DNA from: Coprococcus ammoniilyticus
Lineage (GTDB): Bacteria > Bacillota > Clostridia > Lachnospirales > Lachnospiraceae
Reading direction: 5' to 3'
Assembly (NCBI RefSeq): GCF_025567345.1
Contig: NZ_JAOQJS010000005.1
Span: forward strand, 324,233-388,232
DNA length: 64,000 bases
How positions within the stretch are numbered: the first letter of the stretch is position 1; the number at the start of each line of letters is the position of its first letter. Below are positions 1-8,730 of this stretch, in pieces. A program made the position numbers and the translations under genes. The notes beneath the pieces are model-generated. The model did no database searches, had not been told where the DNA came from, and saw only the letters and a program-made list of their open reading frames with translations.

Positions 1-437
1 TCTGCATTTCGCCCGACATTTCCTGCACTGACTTCATAGGAAACAATTCGCCCTTCCGGGTTGATGACGAAGCTGCCACGCTCTGCCATCCCATCTGATT
101 CGATCATCACTTCAAAATCTTCACATAATTCATGATTTGGATCTGCCAACATCGGAAACGTGATCTTTCCAATCTTTTCCGATGTATCATGCCATGCCTT
201 ATGCACAAAATGCGTATCTGTTGATATGGAATAAACCTCACAGCCGGCAGCCTTGAAATCCTCATATTTATCCTGCAGATCTGACAGCTCCGTCGGACAG
301 ACAAATGTAAAATCTGCGGGATAGAAGAAAAATACACTCCATCCGCCTAATATGTCGTCCCTGGTTACCGTTTTAAATTCACCATTTTGATATGCATGCA
401 CAAAAAAATCGCTTACTTCTCTGTTAATCATCGACAT
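1..437 (-). CDS. ahpC: Peroxiredoxin AhpC, N-terminal part (runs off the window)
   Basis: Typical 2-Cys peroxiredoxin that reduces hydrogen peroxide and alkyl hydroperoxides in the cytoplasm, normally recharged by AhpF or thioredoxin. The reading frame gives about 145 residues and is open to the window edge, so the C-terminal part with the resolving cysteine is missing here. The peroxidatic motif FTFVCPTE is present with the cysteine at about residue 47, followed by the conserved block around GSFVINPEG. The start is the ATG at 437 with AGGAG eight bases upstream; a second ATG two codons later is possible. The partner reductase gene is not visible and may lie to the left. Confidence 0.95.
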   Translation of the reverse strand, partial: MSMINREVSDFFVHAYQNGEFKTVTRDDILGGWSVFFFYPADFTFVCPTELSDLQDKYEDFKAAGCEVYSISTDTHFVHKAWHDTSEKIGKITFPMLADPNHELCEDFEVMIESDGMAERGSFVINPEGRIVSYEVSAGNVGRNA

Positions 438-502
438 TGTTTAATCTCCTTTATCAAACATTATTTCTGATTAATATTACCTGTAAGCGATTTTTTATAC
501 TG

Positions 503-2254
503 TTAAACCTTCTTCACATCTTCTGCAATCTGTTCTGCTGTCAGATGATTTTCTTTTAATACTTCATTTACATCGTAGCGGTCATAGAAGAATTTCTTTA
601 AACCGTAATTCAGAACCTTCATATCAGAATCACCATAGAAGCCGGCGATTCTCTGACCGAAGCCACCTTCCAGATAACCATCCTCTAATGTAATTACGAT
701 ATCATGATCTTTCTTCAGATCATTCAGAAGTTCTTCATCCATACCGGAAACATACAGTGGGTTAATGATGGTTGGCGTAACTCCTGTCTGCTCCTCGATC
801 AGTGCTGCTGCATCTGTTCCAAGCTGATAGAAAGTACCTGCACCGATAACGGCAATCTTGCTTCCCTTTTGGGTTACTTCGTATTTATTTAACTGGCTGA
901 AATCCTTTGTTACAGCTTTTCTGTCCGATACCATCGCAGCTCCCGGAAGCTTGATCGCAACCGGATGCTCTGTCTGCTCTACGCTCCAGTCAAGCATTGC
1001 CAGATATTCCTCTTTGGTTGTCGGTGCCAGATACACAAGCCCCGGAATACTTGTAAGCATCGGAATATCCTGTAAGCCAAGATGTGTTACATCATTCATT
1101 CCATATACAGATCCCGCAAATACAACGATCGTTGCAGGGTTGTTATTGATGCACAGATCCTGTGTCAGCTGATCATATGTCCGCTGGATAAATGAACTGT
1201 ATACACCATATACAGGCTTGCCGCCATTTGCCGCAATACCGGATGCCAGTGCAACCGCTGTCTCCTCTGCGATACCGACATCAATAAACTGACTGCCTGC
1301 TTCTTTTCTCTTATCTTCTGTAAATCCCATAACAGTAGGTGTTGCAGATGTGATCGTAACTACAGATGGATCTTCCTTCATTTTCTTTAAGAGATAATCT
1401 CTGGTTACGTCGGAATAATCTTCTCCGTCAAATTCCATCAAAGAATTTCCTGTTTCAAGGTCAAATGGCATACACCAATGCCACTGTTCCTTATTCTGTT
1501 CTGCCGGTGCATAGCCTTTTCCTTTTAAAGTTTTAATATGCACAACAACCGGTTTCTTACTGTCTTTTACAGATTCAAATGCTGCGATCAATGCAGCAAT
1601 ATCATTTCCTTTATCTACATATACATAATCAAGTCCCATTGCACGGAACAGATTACATTCTGCCTGCCCGTTTGTCTCACGAAGCAGTTTCAGATTCTGA
1701 TACAAACCACCATGATTCTCAGCGATCGACATGTCATTATCATTTACAACAATGATCAGATTGCCACCAAGCTCAGCCGCATAGTCAAGACCTTCCAATG
1801 CCTCGCCACCGCTTAATGAACCATCACCGATCACAGCGATCACGTTGCCGTCTTCCTTTTTCAGATCTCTGGCTTTCGCAAGGCCACAGGCAAGACTGAC
1901 AGATGTAGATGTATGTCCGATCTCAAAGAAATCATACTCACTTTCTTTTGGATTTGTATATCCGGATACATCATCGTAATGTTCTTCGTAGAGATAAGCA
2001 TCCTTTCTGCCTGTCAGCATCTTATGCGGATAGCTCTGGTGGGATACATCATATACGATCTTGTCCTTTGGTGACTCAAATACATAATGCATCGCAATCG
2101 TTGCTTCTACCATACCAAAATTCGGTCCAAAATGTCCGCCATGCTTACTTGCACGAACCAGCAATGCCTGTCGCATCTCTGCTGCCATCGCCGTCATTTC
2201 TTCTATATTTAATTTCTTTACATCTTCCGGTCCGTTAATCTGTTCAATATACAT
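503..2254 (-). CDS. 1-deoxy-D-xylulose-5-phosphate synthase-like thiamine enzyme
   Basis: Transketolase-family enzyme of 583 residues, most similar in layout to DXS, which joins pyruvate and glyceraldehyde-3-phosphate at the start of the MEP isoprenoid pathway. Seen: the DVSHQSYPHKMLTGR block, the TPP/Mg motif GDGSLSGG followed by the VNDNDMSI block, a transketolase pyrimidine-binding middle domain and a C-terminal domain. It is somewhat shorter than usual DXS (about 620). The N-terminal HGGHFGPNFG replaces the usual histidine-rich segment, so it may be a divergent paralogue. The ATG lies six bases after the MerR gene's stop, and the AAGGAGG overlaps that stop, suggesting translational coupling. 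No other MEP genes are near. Confidence 0.8.
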   Translation of the reverse strand: MYIEQINGPEDVKKLNIEEMTAMAAEMRQALLVRASKHGGHFGPNFGMVEATIAMHYVFESPKDKIVYDVSHQSYPHKMLTGRKDAYLYEEHYDDVSGYTNPKESEYDFFEIGHTSTSVSLACGLAKARDLKKEDGNVIAVIGDGSLSGGEALEGLDYAAELGGNLIIVVNDNDMSIAENHGGLYQNLKLLRETNGQAECNLFRAMGLDYVYVDKGNDIAALIAAFESVKDSKKPVVVHIKTLKGKGYAPAEQNKEQWHWCMPFDLETGNSLMEFDGEDYSDVTRDYLLKKMKEDPSVVTITSATPTVMGFTEDKRKEAGSQFIDVGIAEETAVALASGIAANGGKPVYGVYSSFIQRTYDQLTQDLCINNNPATIVVFAGSVYGMNDVTHLGLQDIPMLTSIPGLVYLAPTTKEEYLAMLDWSVEQTEHPVAIKLPGAAMVSDRKAVTKDFSQLNKYEVTQKGSKIAVIGAGTFYQLGTDAAALIEEQTGVTPTIINPLYVSGMDEELLNDLKKDHDIVITLEDGYLEGGFGQRIAGFYGDSDMKVLNYGLKKFFYDRYDVNEVLKENHLTAEQIAEDVKKV

Positions 2255-2260
2255 AATGTT

Positions 2261-2647
2261 CTAACAATCCTCCTTATCCCATGACAATACGCCGGTCTGT
2301 ACCGCTTTCTCATAGCGCGATACCTTATAGGCAAGCCGCTTCATGGTTGCCTCGATCTGTTCTTTCTGCTCCTGCAATACGTCATACTGCTCCTGCAATA
2401 GCTGCCGTCTTGCTTCAAACGTCGTATCTCCCATCTGATACAGTTTCACATATTCAATCAATGCCTCGATTGGAACGCCGGCATTCCGCATACAAACTGC
2501 ATTTTCTACCCAGCCAAGATCCGATTCCTGATAATCTCTGTTTCCACTCGGAGTTCTTGTAACCGGTGGAATCAGCCCTACACGCTCATAATACCGAAGG
2601 GTATCCTGTGAGATACCAAATTTCTCACTTACTTCCTTGATCGTCAT
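2261..2647 (-). CDS. MerR-family transcriptional regulator
   Basis: Small MerR protein of about 128 residues. The N-terminal winged helix-turn-helix begins TIKEVSEKFGISQDTLRYYE and is followed by a long helix (about residues 75-115) for dimerisation. I see no obvious metal-binding cysteine cluster: the cysteines are isolated (NAVCMRN, and the last residue). That places it with the general, non-metal MerR regulators. I prefer the ATG at 2647 because the family usually starts at this point; a GTG four codons upstream is the alternative. It is the first gene of an operon with the DXS-like enzyme and probably controls its own promoter at 2680-2710. Confidence 0.85.
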   Translation of the reverse strand: MTIKEVSEKFGISQDTLRYYERVGLIPPVTRTPSGNRDYQESDLGWVENAVCMRNAGVPIEALIEYVKLYQMGDTTFEARRQLLQEQYDVLQEQKEQIEATMKRLAYKVSRYEKAVQTGVLSWDKEDC

Positions 2648-2679
2648 CTGCGCCACCATCCTTCATTTGATTTTTCCTT

Positions 2680-2710
2680 ACTATAGCACTTGGAGTTTGC
2701 TCAAAGTCAA
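2680..2710 (-). promoter_or_regulatory. MerR-type promoter with 19-bp spacer and internal dyad
   Basis: On the minus strand TTGACT (2710-2705) and TATAGT (2685-2680) are separated by 19 bp, the overlong spacer typical of MerR-regulated promoters. The spacer holds an inverted repeat, CTTTGAG-N4-CTCCAAG (2706-2689), with one mismatch. It lies directly upstream of the MerR gene, so autoregulation is the natural reading. Confidence 0.75.
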
Positions 2711-2717
2711 GACTTTT

Positions 2718-3284
2718 TTACCGGCTTATAAAATCCGCCGTCTGCGCCATGATTTTTTCCAGATTCTTCAGATTCTTCCATACATCGGCTGTCTCTAAGG
2801 AATGATTTGCTTTCTCTATCACATGAACCGGAATCCCTGCTTTTTGGCACCGATCTGTAATTGCATCGGTGCTCTCCACCCATGGATCTTCCGTTCCTGT
2901 AAATGCTATCGCTCTCCCCGACAGATTAGATGCGCAATTGTCAAATGTCGCCTCAAGCGGAGTATACAGCACATGCCTGCATGGCATCTTATGTCGTTCT
3001 GCGTAAGTAGTCGCAATGATCGTTCCTACACTTTTTGATAAGAATAAAATGCTGTCATACCCGGAAAAATCTATATCTTTTAATATTTCCTCTGTCTGTC
3101 CGTACAGGTCTTCAAATGCTGCCTGCATTTTTGCCGGATCGCCTTTGACGTTTCCGATCCGATTCACATATTCTACGTTCTTATATTCTTTATATCCTAC
3201 GGATTCTGCTACGCGCCTGCCATAATATAACAGTGGCTTGTCGCAGTGATAGCCGATTCCCGGAAAACATACTACCAGCTTCAT
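2718..3284 (-). CDS. Small alpha/beta-hydrolase-like protein
   Basis: Predicted protein of 188 residues. The N-terminal VVCFPGIGYHCDKPLLYY resembles the oxyanion-hole region of alpha/beta hydrolases, and LFLSKSVGT gives a G-x-S-x-G-like nucleophile elbow in which the first glycine is replaced (S-K-S-V-G). A conserved TGTEDPWV acid region and a late ANHSLE histidine complete a plausible triad. The substrate is unknown. The ATG at 3284 has AGGAGG seven bases upstream; the ATG two codons earlier is too close to it. The gene stands alone, just upstream of the MerR operon on the same strand. Confidence 0.65.
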   Translation of the reverse strand: MKLVVCFPGIGYHCDKPLLYYGRRVAESVGYKEYKNVEYVNRIGNVKGDPAKMQAAFEDLYGQTEEILKDIDFSGYDSILFLSKSVGTIIATTYAERHKMPCRHVLYTPLEATFDNCASNLSGRAIAFTGTEDPWVESTDAITDRCQKAGIPVHVIEKANHSLETADVWKNLKNLEKIMAQTADFISR

Positions 3285-3316
3285 CTTCATACCTCCTGAC
3301 GGAGTTATTATAACAC

Positions 3317-3366
3317 AAAAAACTGTGGTGGGAGGATATCTGTATATCTCCCCATCCACAGTTTTT
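3317..3366 (-). terminator. Intrinsic terminator after cstA
   Basis: AAAACTGTGG pairs with CCACAGTTTT around a partly paired middle. On the minus strand the stem is followed by a run of six T. It is placed about 70 bp after the cstA stop. Confidence 0.8.
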
Positions 3367-3438
3367 CAATGAATATTATTTTTACGATTTAGATTTATTA
3401 TTTATTTTACGTTTATTGTTTTTTATTTGAATATTATT

Positions 3439-5160
3439 TTATGCTTCCTTTTCAGCAGTCTTCTCATGCTTCATAAGAACAAGTTTTCTGATACATGTAA
3501 TTGCTACAATGATACCAAGTACGATAAGGAATACTGCAACAATGAGCTGAAGTCCTTCAACAAGGAATGTACCGGTTCCGGCCTGGAACTTCTGGATATT
3601 TCCGATTACGTTGAGAACGATAGCTGTAAATGTTACAGCAAGCATTATAAGCATTGGTGGATAAAGCATTGCATGCTTTCTGCTTGTTGCCTTGAGGAAT
3701 ACTGCTACACCAATCAGTACAAGTGCTGCAAGCATCTGGTTTGCTGATCCGAAGAGTGGCCATACATTTGAATATCCACCCTTGCAGAGAAGGTAACCAA
3801 AGAACAATGTTATAACTGTAGCTAAATACTTATTTGTAAGAATCTTCTGCCATACAGGCATCTGAGATGGATCTGTAGTATCTCCCATGAACAGCTCCTG
3901 GAATGACATACGTCCGATACGTGCGACTGAATCAAGGGATGTCAGAGCAAGTGCTGATACACACATGGTCATGAATACATTTGCTACTGAATTTGGAAGT
4001 CCGAACTTCTCAAGGAAACCTGCGATACCCTGTGAGAAGATCTGGAATGGTGTAAGTCCTTCCGGTGCTTTTCCTCCAACTGCTACTGCGCCAACTACGA
4101 TCAATGAAATAACACCGAGGAGTGTCTCAAGGATCATTGCGCCATAACCTACGAATAACATATCTTTTTCATTTCTGATCGTCTTTGATGATGTTCCTGA
4201 TGAAACAAGGCTGTGGAAACCGGAAACCGCACCACAGGCGATCGTTACAAACAATGTTGGGAACAGATAACTCTTAGCACCTGTTGACGATACAACTGTG
4301 AAACCATTGAAAGCGTTCAGCCCCATATTCGGATGTCCAACCAGAACACCGACAAATGCTCCAACCAACATACCAACAAGCATGAATGTTGTCATGTAAT
4401 CTCTTGGCTGCATAAGTAACCACATAGGAAGTACGGATGCAAGGAACAGATATGCCATGATAACGTAGTTCCACTGGTCACCGTTTAAGTACCAAGGAAG
4501 CTTCATACCTACTGCAAACATTGCAACGATGAGGACGATAGCAACGATCGCTTTCACCCACTCCTTCATATTCTTACAGGTCTTCATAACAACACCGAGT
4601 ACCATAGCGACAACAATGAATAACATAGATACCGTAGCGGCTGCTGCACCGTTAAAGTTCTTTGTTACTGCTCCGTCAGCACCTGTCGTGAATCCGTTAA
4701 ATGTTGATGAAACCATAGATGTGAAGGCTGCAATAACAAGAAGTGTAAAGAGCCAGCAGAACAGTGAGAAGAATCTTCTTCCTGCCTTGCCTATGTACTT
4801 CTCAATAACAAGTCCGATGGACTTACCTTCATTTTTAACGGATGCATACAGAGAACCGAAATCCTGTACTGCACCGAAGAATACGCCTCCGACAAGCAGC
4901 CAGAGTAAAACCGGTACCCATCCAAACATTGCCGCAATGATTGGTCCCTGTACAGGTCCCGCACCTGCGATGGATGAAAACTGATGTGCAAATACTGTAA
5001 GCTTTGATGATGGCACATAATCCTTTCCATCTTCATTTGCAACGGCCGGGGTCTTTGCATTTGCATCTACGCCCCATTTCTTAGCAAGCCATCTTCCGTA
5101 ACCCAGATAGCCAGCTCCTAAAACTACTACTGCGATAAGAATAATTACCAAACTATTCAT
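3439..5160 (-). CDS. cstA: CstA-family peptide/pyruvate transporter
   Basis: Integral membrane protein of 573 residues with about 15 hydrophobic segments. The N-terminal block KLTVFAHQFSSIAGAGPV and the following GPIIAAMFGW are hallmarks of the CstA (carbon starvation) family, whose members take up peptides or pyruvate. The charged C-terminal tail (KHEKTAEKEA) is cytosolic. The start at 5160 has AAGGAGA upstream. The gene is monocistronic between a T-box leader and a terminator. Amino-acid-responsive control fits a peptide-uptake role better than pyruvate uptake, but the substrate cannot be decided from sequence. Confidence 0.9.
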   Translation of the reverse strand: MNSLVIILIAVVVLGAGYLGYGRWLAKKWGVDANAKTPAVANEDGKDYVPSSKLTVFAHQFSSIAGAGPVQGPIIAAMFGWVPVLLWLLVGGVFFGAVQDFGSLYASVKNEGKSIGLVIEKYIGKAGRRFFSLFCWLFTLLVIAAFTSMVSSTFNGFTTGADGAVTKNFNGAAAATVSMLFIVVAMVLGVVMKTCKNMKEWVKAIVAIVLIVAMFAVGMKLPWYLNGDQWNYVIMAYLFLASVLPMWLLMQPRDYMTTFMLVGMLVGAFVGVLVGHPNMGLNAFNGFTVVSSTGAKSYLFPTLFVTIACGAVSGFHSLVSSGTSSKTIRNEKDMLFVGYGAMILETLLGVISLIVVGAVAVGGKAPEGLTPFQIFSQGIAGFLEKFGLPNSVANVFMTMCVSALALTSLDSVARIGRMSFQELFMGDTTDPSQMPVWQKILTNKYLATVITLFFGYLLCKGGYSNVWPLFGSANQMLAALVLIGVAVFLKATSRKHAMLYPPMLIMLAVTFTAIVLNVIGNIQKFQAGTGTFLVEGLQLIVAVFLIVLGIIVAITCIRKLVLMKHEKTAEKEA

Positions 5161-5240
5161 ATCATTCTCCTTCCTTCCGCCATGTGGCAGATACTTGATT
5201 ATAGTATGTTCACAAAGAGTTTATACAAAAACATATCTTT

Positions 5241-5263
5241 TATAGGACGACCTTTCCTATAAA
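5241..5263 (-). repeat. Short palindromic motif after a terminator (copy 1)
   Basis: TATAGGA and TCCTATA arms enclose a 7-base loop. The motif follows directly after the T-tract of the T-box terminator. A close copy lies at 8731-8753, also directly after a minus-strand terminator. Function unknown. Confidence 0.5.
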
Positions 5264-5580
5264 TTAAAAAAAGCTTTCGTCTTCATGTAATTCCATAAAG
5301 ACGAAAGCCTGTAAACTTCCGCGTTACCACTTTATTTGCCATTCAAAAAAATGACCACTCAACCTCATCTCATAAGCTCACACTGTAGAAATAAGTTTCT
5401 TTGTAACGGTAGAAAACCGGTGACACCTAATGTCCATATCTGGAATTCAGTGCACTGCTCGCAGAGGATAACCACTAAAAACATACACCGTCTCACACCA
5501 CCCGGCGGCTCTCTGAAATACTCCTTTTTTAATGATCGTATTCTGTTCGTTGCATTTGCTCTTTGTTAACTGCTAATTTA
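5263..5580 (-). ncRNA. T-box leader upstream of cstA
   Basis: On the minus strand the leader carries an AGAGAG bulge followed by a GGTGGTG loop (about 5513-5495), then the T-box bulge AAAGTGGTAACGCGG (5334-5318). After that comes a terminator with stem GCTTTCGTCTT/AAGACGAAAGC (5308-5273) and seven T. In the Stem I fold I can draw, CATTAAAAA pairs with TTTTTAGTG and the loop on the 3' side reads GGTTATCC. The specifier codon is therefore probably GUU, UUA or AUC, all branched-chain amino acids, but this is not settled. T-boxes sense uncharged tRNA and allow read-through. Confidence 0.88.
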
Positions 5581-5603
5581 GCACTCTGTTTTTTTGTTGT
5601 CAA
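5575..5603 (-). promoter_or_regulatory. Promoter of the T-box/cstA transcript
   Basis: TTGACA (5603-5598), 17-bp spacer, TAAATT (5580-5575) on the minus strand, at the expected distance upstream of the T-box Stem I. Confidence 0.75.
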
Positions 5604-5646
5604 GAGCGATTTTAAATTTTTTTGACTTTTTCTGAATGATTTTTCC

Positions 5647-7053
5647 CTATTCTTTACCATCCCAACAATAAGTACACAGCTTGCACTTATCGATTCCAAC
5701 GGATTCAAGCATATCGTCTAAGCGATTGAAACGCAATGATGTAAAGTTCAGTTCCTTACGGATCTCCTCAACCATTGTTTCGTATTTCTCAGATTCCGGA
5801 TCTGCATACTCCTGTAATACTTCATCGGTTACATTTCCATTCTCCAAACGATCGATCACACGACGGGTGATCAGATCCATTTCTGATGATGAACGAGAGA
5901 AATTCAGATATTTACATCCATATAATAACGGCGGGCAGGCAGGACGGATATGTACTTCCTTCGCACCACTCTCATATAAGAACTCAGTTGTTTCACGAAG
6001 CTGGGTTCCACGTACGATGGAATCGTCAATCAGAAGAAGGCTCTTATCACGGATCAGTTCATCCACTGCTAACAGCTTCATCTTCGCGATCAGATTTCTC
6101 TTACTCTGGATCGTTGGCATGAAAGAACGTGGCCAGGTCGGTGTATATTTGATAAATGGTCTGGAAAATGGGATTCCGGATTCATTTGCATAGCCGATTG
6201 CATGAGCGATACCGGAGTCCGGCACACCGGCTACGATATCCGGCTTTACGTTATCACGCTTCGCCATCGCCTTACCACAGTTATACCGCATCTGCTCTAC
6301 GCTTGTGCCCTCATAGGAACTGGATGGATAACCATAATATACCCAGAGGAAGGTACAGATCTTCATTTCTTTATTCGGATTGACCAGCGTGATACAGTTC
6401 TTGTCTGTCACGACAGCGATCTCTCCCGGTCCAAGTTCCTTATAGTCCCTATATCCAAGATTTTTATATGCAAAATTCTCAAAGGTTATACAATAGGCAT
6501 CCTCTTTCTTACCGATGACAACCGGTGTTCTGCCGTATTTGTCACGGGCTGCATAGATTCCCGCCTGATTCATCAACAGAATAGATACAGAACCATCGAT
6601 AGAATCAAGTGCAAACTGAATTCCTTCGATCAGATTTTCCTTCTGATTGATCAGCGCCGCGATCAGCTCCGTTGCATTGATGTCCCCACCGCTCATTTCT
6701 AAGAAATGGGAATGTCCATTCTTGAACAGCATCTTTGTAAGCTCGTCTGTGTTATTGATCTTGCTGACTGTTGTAAGTGCATAAGTGCCATGATGAGAAC
6801 GTACGATCAATGGCTGCGGTTCGTAATCGGAGATACATCCGATTCCCATATGACCACTCATTTCCTGAACATCTTTGTCAAATTTTGTACGAAATGGTGC
6901 ATTCTCAATATTGTGGATCGCACGGTTAAATCCGTCTTCTCCATATACTGCCATTCCACCTCGTCTTGTTCCCAGATGTGAATGGTAGTCGATACCAAAG
7001 AACAAATCAAATACACAATCCTGCTTTGATGCTACGCCAAAAAATCCGCCCAT
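5647..7053 (-). CDS. PurF-like amidophosphoribosyltransferase homologue lacking the catalytic N-terminal Cys
   Basis: Class II glutamine amidotransferase-like domain (about residues 1-230) fused to a phosphoribosyltransferase domain, 468 residues in total, the layout of PurF. The PRPP-binding motif LLLIDDSIVRGTQ is intact. The C-terminal LCTYCWDG resembles the Fe-S cysteine region of PurF. The N-terminus reads MGGFFG where active PurF has MCGIFG, so the glutaminase nucleophile (Cys2) is absent. It might use ammonia, or have a non-purine role. From memory, similar GGFFG proteins occur in other gut anaerobes, so this looks conserved rather than a recent mutation. The gene is not near other pur genes. 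Confidence 0.8.
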   Translation of the reverse strand: MGGFFGVASKQDCVFDLFFGIDYHSHLGTRRGGMAVYGEDGFNRAIHNIENAPFRTKFDKDVQEMSGHMGIGCISDYEPQPLIVRSHHGTYALTTVSKINNTDELTKMLFKNGHSHFLEMSGGDINATELIAALINQKENLIEGIQFALDSIDGSVSILLMNQAGIYAARDKYGRTPVVIGKKEDAYCITFENFAYKNLGYRDYKELGPGEIAVVTDKNCITLVNPNKEMKICTFLWVYYGYPSSSYEGTSVEQMRYNCGKAMAKRDNVKPDIVAGVPDSGIAHAIGYANESGIPFSRPFIKYTPTWPRSFMPTIQSKRNLIAKMKLLAVDELIRDKSLLLIDDSIVRGTQLRETTEFLYESGAKEVHIRPACPPLLYGCKYLNFSRSSSEMDLITRRVIDRLENGNVTDEVLQEYADPESEKYETMVEEIRKELNFTSLRFNRLDDMLESVGIDKCKLCTYCWDGKE

Positions 7054-7112
7054 TGCCTTTTCCTCGCTTTTCTAAAACTCTCATGACATTCCTCAACAAA
7101 TGCTTCCATAAC

Positions 7113-7258
7113 GAGATGTATCCATATATATTCTTTATTTCACAGAACACTTGCGTTCTATTTTTACGCAACGGTACTAAGCTCTCTGCTAATCGCAGAT
7201 CGCTAAGGACCGGCGTAAAAAGAGGTCTGTTACATAAAAATATATATGTCTACATCTC
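7113..7258. repeat. Fold-back element, family B copy 1
   Basis: Outer arms starting GAGATGTA (7113) and ending TACATCTC (7258) are complementary over about 45 bp with small bulges. They enclose a core (about 7150-7229) with an inner imperfect hairpin, GCTTAGTACCG against CGGTCCTTAGC on the minus strand. The core matches 16251-16334 in the opposite orientation, while the arms differ. It lies between the purF-like gene and the HD-domain gene. No coding potential was recognised. Confidence 0.75.
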
Positions 7259-7402
7259 TGTTTTCTAGTACAATCTCATATCTCTTTGTCAATTCATATC
7301 AATATTTTCTTCAGTGATAATTCTTCGTTTTTTTACAAAACCTTTTTTATTTTATAGGATGTACTTACATAAATCAATAATTTCTATCAAAAAACGTAAT
7401 AA

Positions 7403-7473
7403 AAAAAGAACAAGATCATACACTTATCGGGCTGCAAACAGCTTGCGAAAATATGTATAATGTTGTTCTTTTT
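7403..7473 (-). terminator. Terminator after the HD-domain gene
   Basis: AAAAAGAACAA (from 7403) pairs with TTGTTCTTTTT (to 7473), extended by a paired CATACA/TGTAT segment. A T-rich end follows on the minus strand. It can work in both directions. Confidence 0.6.
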
Positions 7474-7524
7474 CTATAGATGTCAATATTATTCTTTAGC
7501 TATATGCAGCATGCTGCATTATGA

Positions 7525-8007
7525 TCAGCCTCTGACGGTTTTTGTGACGGCAAGGCGGAGGACTCTGGTGGTTTCTTCGGCGGCGCACAACTTATCCGCC
7601 CATGTTACGATCCAGCTCTCCCGGAACTTTGGAGGTGTTATGTTGAGTGGGAACATATGCTTTCGGATGATATCCCGCTCAATGAAGTTCAAATTGAAAT
7701 CCCGTCTGGCATTATGCAAGGCTCGTTCTGCATGAAAAAAACCATGCAGCCGATGTCCGCCATCCTTCTCATGCCAGTCATACAAGAAATAATCATGAAG
7801 CAGTGCTCCACGCACCAGCGACCGTTCATCAATATATGCGGAACATTTCTCTGCAAGCTCCAGACTTTTCTCCGCCACCCGCAGGGAATGATCGTAACAG
7901 GTTATTGAACCATGTTGCACAAATGTTTTTTCTTTCTGCATACCCTCTGATGCCAGGATATCCGCACCATATTTATATATTTTTTCTTCGATACGATTCG
8001 CTTCCAT
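7525..8007 (-). CDS. HD-domain phosphohydrolase-like protein
   Basis: Protein of 160 residues with the HD-superfamily metal pattern: an early histidine in ITCYDHSLRVA, the HD pair in GALLHDYFLYDWH, further histidines in HRLHGFFH and IRKHMFPL, and a late aspartate in WADKLCA. HD proteins usually hydrolyse nucleotides or phosphate esters; the substrate here is unknown. The ATG at 8007 has AGGAG eight bases upstream. It is a single gene with its own terminator; its neighbours give no clue to a pathway. Confidence 0.8.
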   Translation of the reverse strand: MEANRIEEKIYKYGADILASEGMQKEKTFVQHGSITCYDHSLRVAEKSLELAEKCSAYIDERSLVRGALLHDYFLYDWHEKDGGHRLHGFFHAERALHNARRDFNLNFIERDIIRKHMFPLNITPPKFRESWIVTWADKLCAAEETTRVLRLAVTKTVRG

Positions 8008-8167
8008 TTTGGATTCTCCTGAATTCCCTAATCTCTGTCTCTTACATCATTCAACTACTGCCAACTATTTTCCAATTCCTTGCTTTTTTCTCAAACCGGC
8101 TATTTATTCTTACCCATGATAGCACAATTTATACGTGGTAAACTATTACTTTTTCTTAATGTTCTTT

Positions 8168-8644
8168 TTATTTTTCTTGATTCATTTTTACCGATAATTC
8201 CGGAACAACAACCTTGATCACATTCACCAATTTTGTCATTGGTTCTGTAATGATAAAATCTCTTCCCAGCTGACTCTTTATTATAAGCTCCAGTCCCATA
8301 ACCTTCTCATCAACATCGGTCAGAATGCTGGCAGTTCCTTCTCCCATCACGCAAGCATAATTTGCCCCATATTCACATGGAACTTCACCACCACTGGTCA
8401 GTACCATATCTGTATCAATCTCGATAAATACATTTGGATTGGCTGCGATCACGTCATATTTGCGTCCTTCCGTTGCGCCATGCATATATAACGTGAGTCC
8501 TCCATCCTTATAAATATATCCATAATGCAATGGAACGATGTATGCCTTTCCCTCATCCACCATTCCAAGATGAACCACGCCTGCTTTCTTTATGATCTGC
8601 TCGATCTTCACCGGATCTGTAACTGCTCTGTCCTGTCTTCTCAT
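8168..8644 (-). CDS. NimA/pyridoxamine 5'-phosphate oxidase-like flavoprotein
   Basis: Split-barrel FMN-binding protein of 158 residues. The N-terminal MRRQDRAV and the block VDEGKAYIVPLHYGY are typical of the NimA-like branch, whose members include 5-nitroimidazole reductases. HGATEGRKYD is the usual phosphate-contact region. A resistance role is not shown; most such chromosomal genes have an unknown electron acceptor. The start has AAAGGAG seven bases upstream. It is preceded by a terminator (8763-8795) and a short palindromic motif (8731-8753), so it is probably transcribed alone. Confidence 0.8.
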   Translation of the reverse strand: MRRQDRAVTDPVKIEQIIKKAGVVHLGMVDEGKAYIVPLHYGYIYKDGGLTLYMHGATEGRKYDVIAANPNVFIEIDTDMVLTSGGEVPCEYGANYACVMGEGTASILTDVDEKVMGLELIIKSQLGRDFIITEPMTKLVNVIKVVVPELSVKMNQEK

Positions 8645-8730
8645 CTATTTTCTCCTTTCAGCCACATTGGGCTTAAAATAATTATTAAAGACATATTTTC
8701 CATCCCTCAATCATCAACAATAAACTTATG

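Noticed and set aside
7054..7112. Purine riboswitch before the purF-like gene.
   Set aside because: No conserved purine-aptamer core; the fold-back element occupies the upstream region.
8168..8644. Nitroimidazole resistance gene nim.
   Set aside because: Family similarity alone does not show resistance; kept as a NimA/PNPOx-like flavoprotein.
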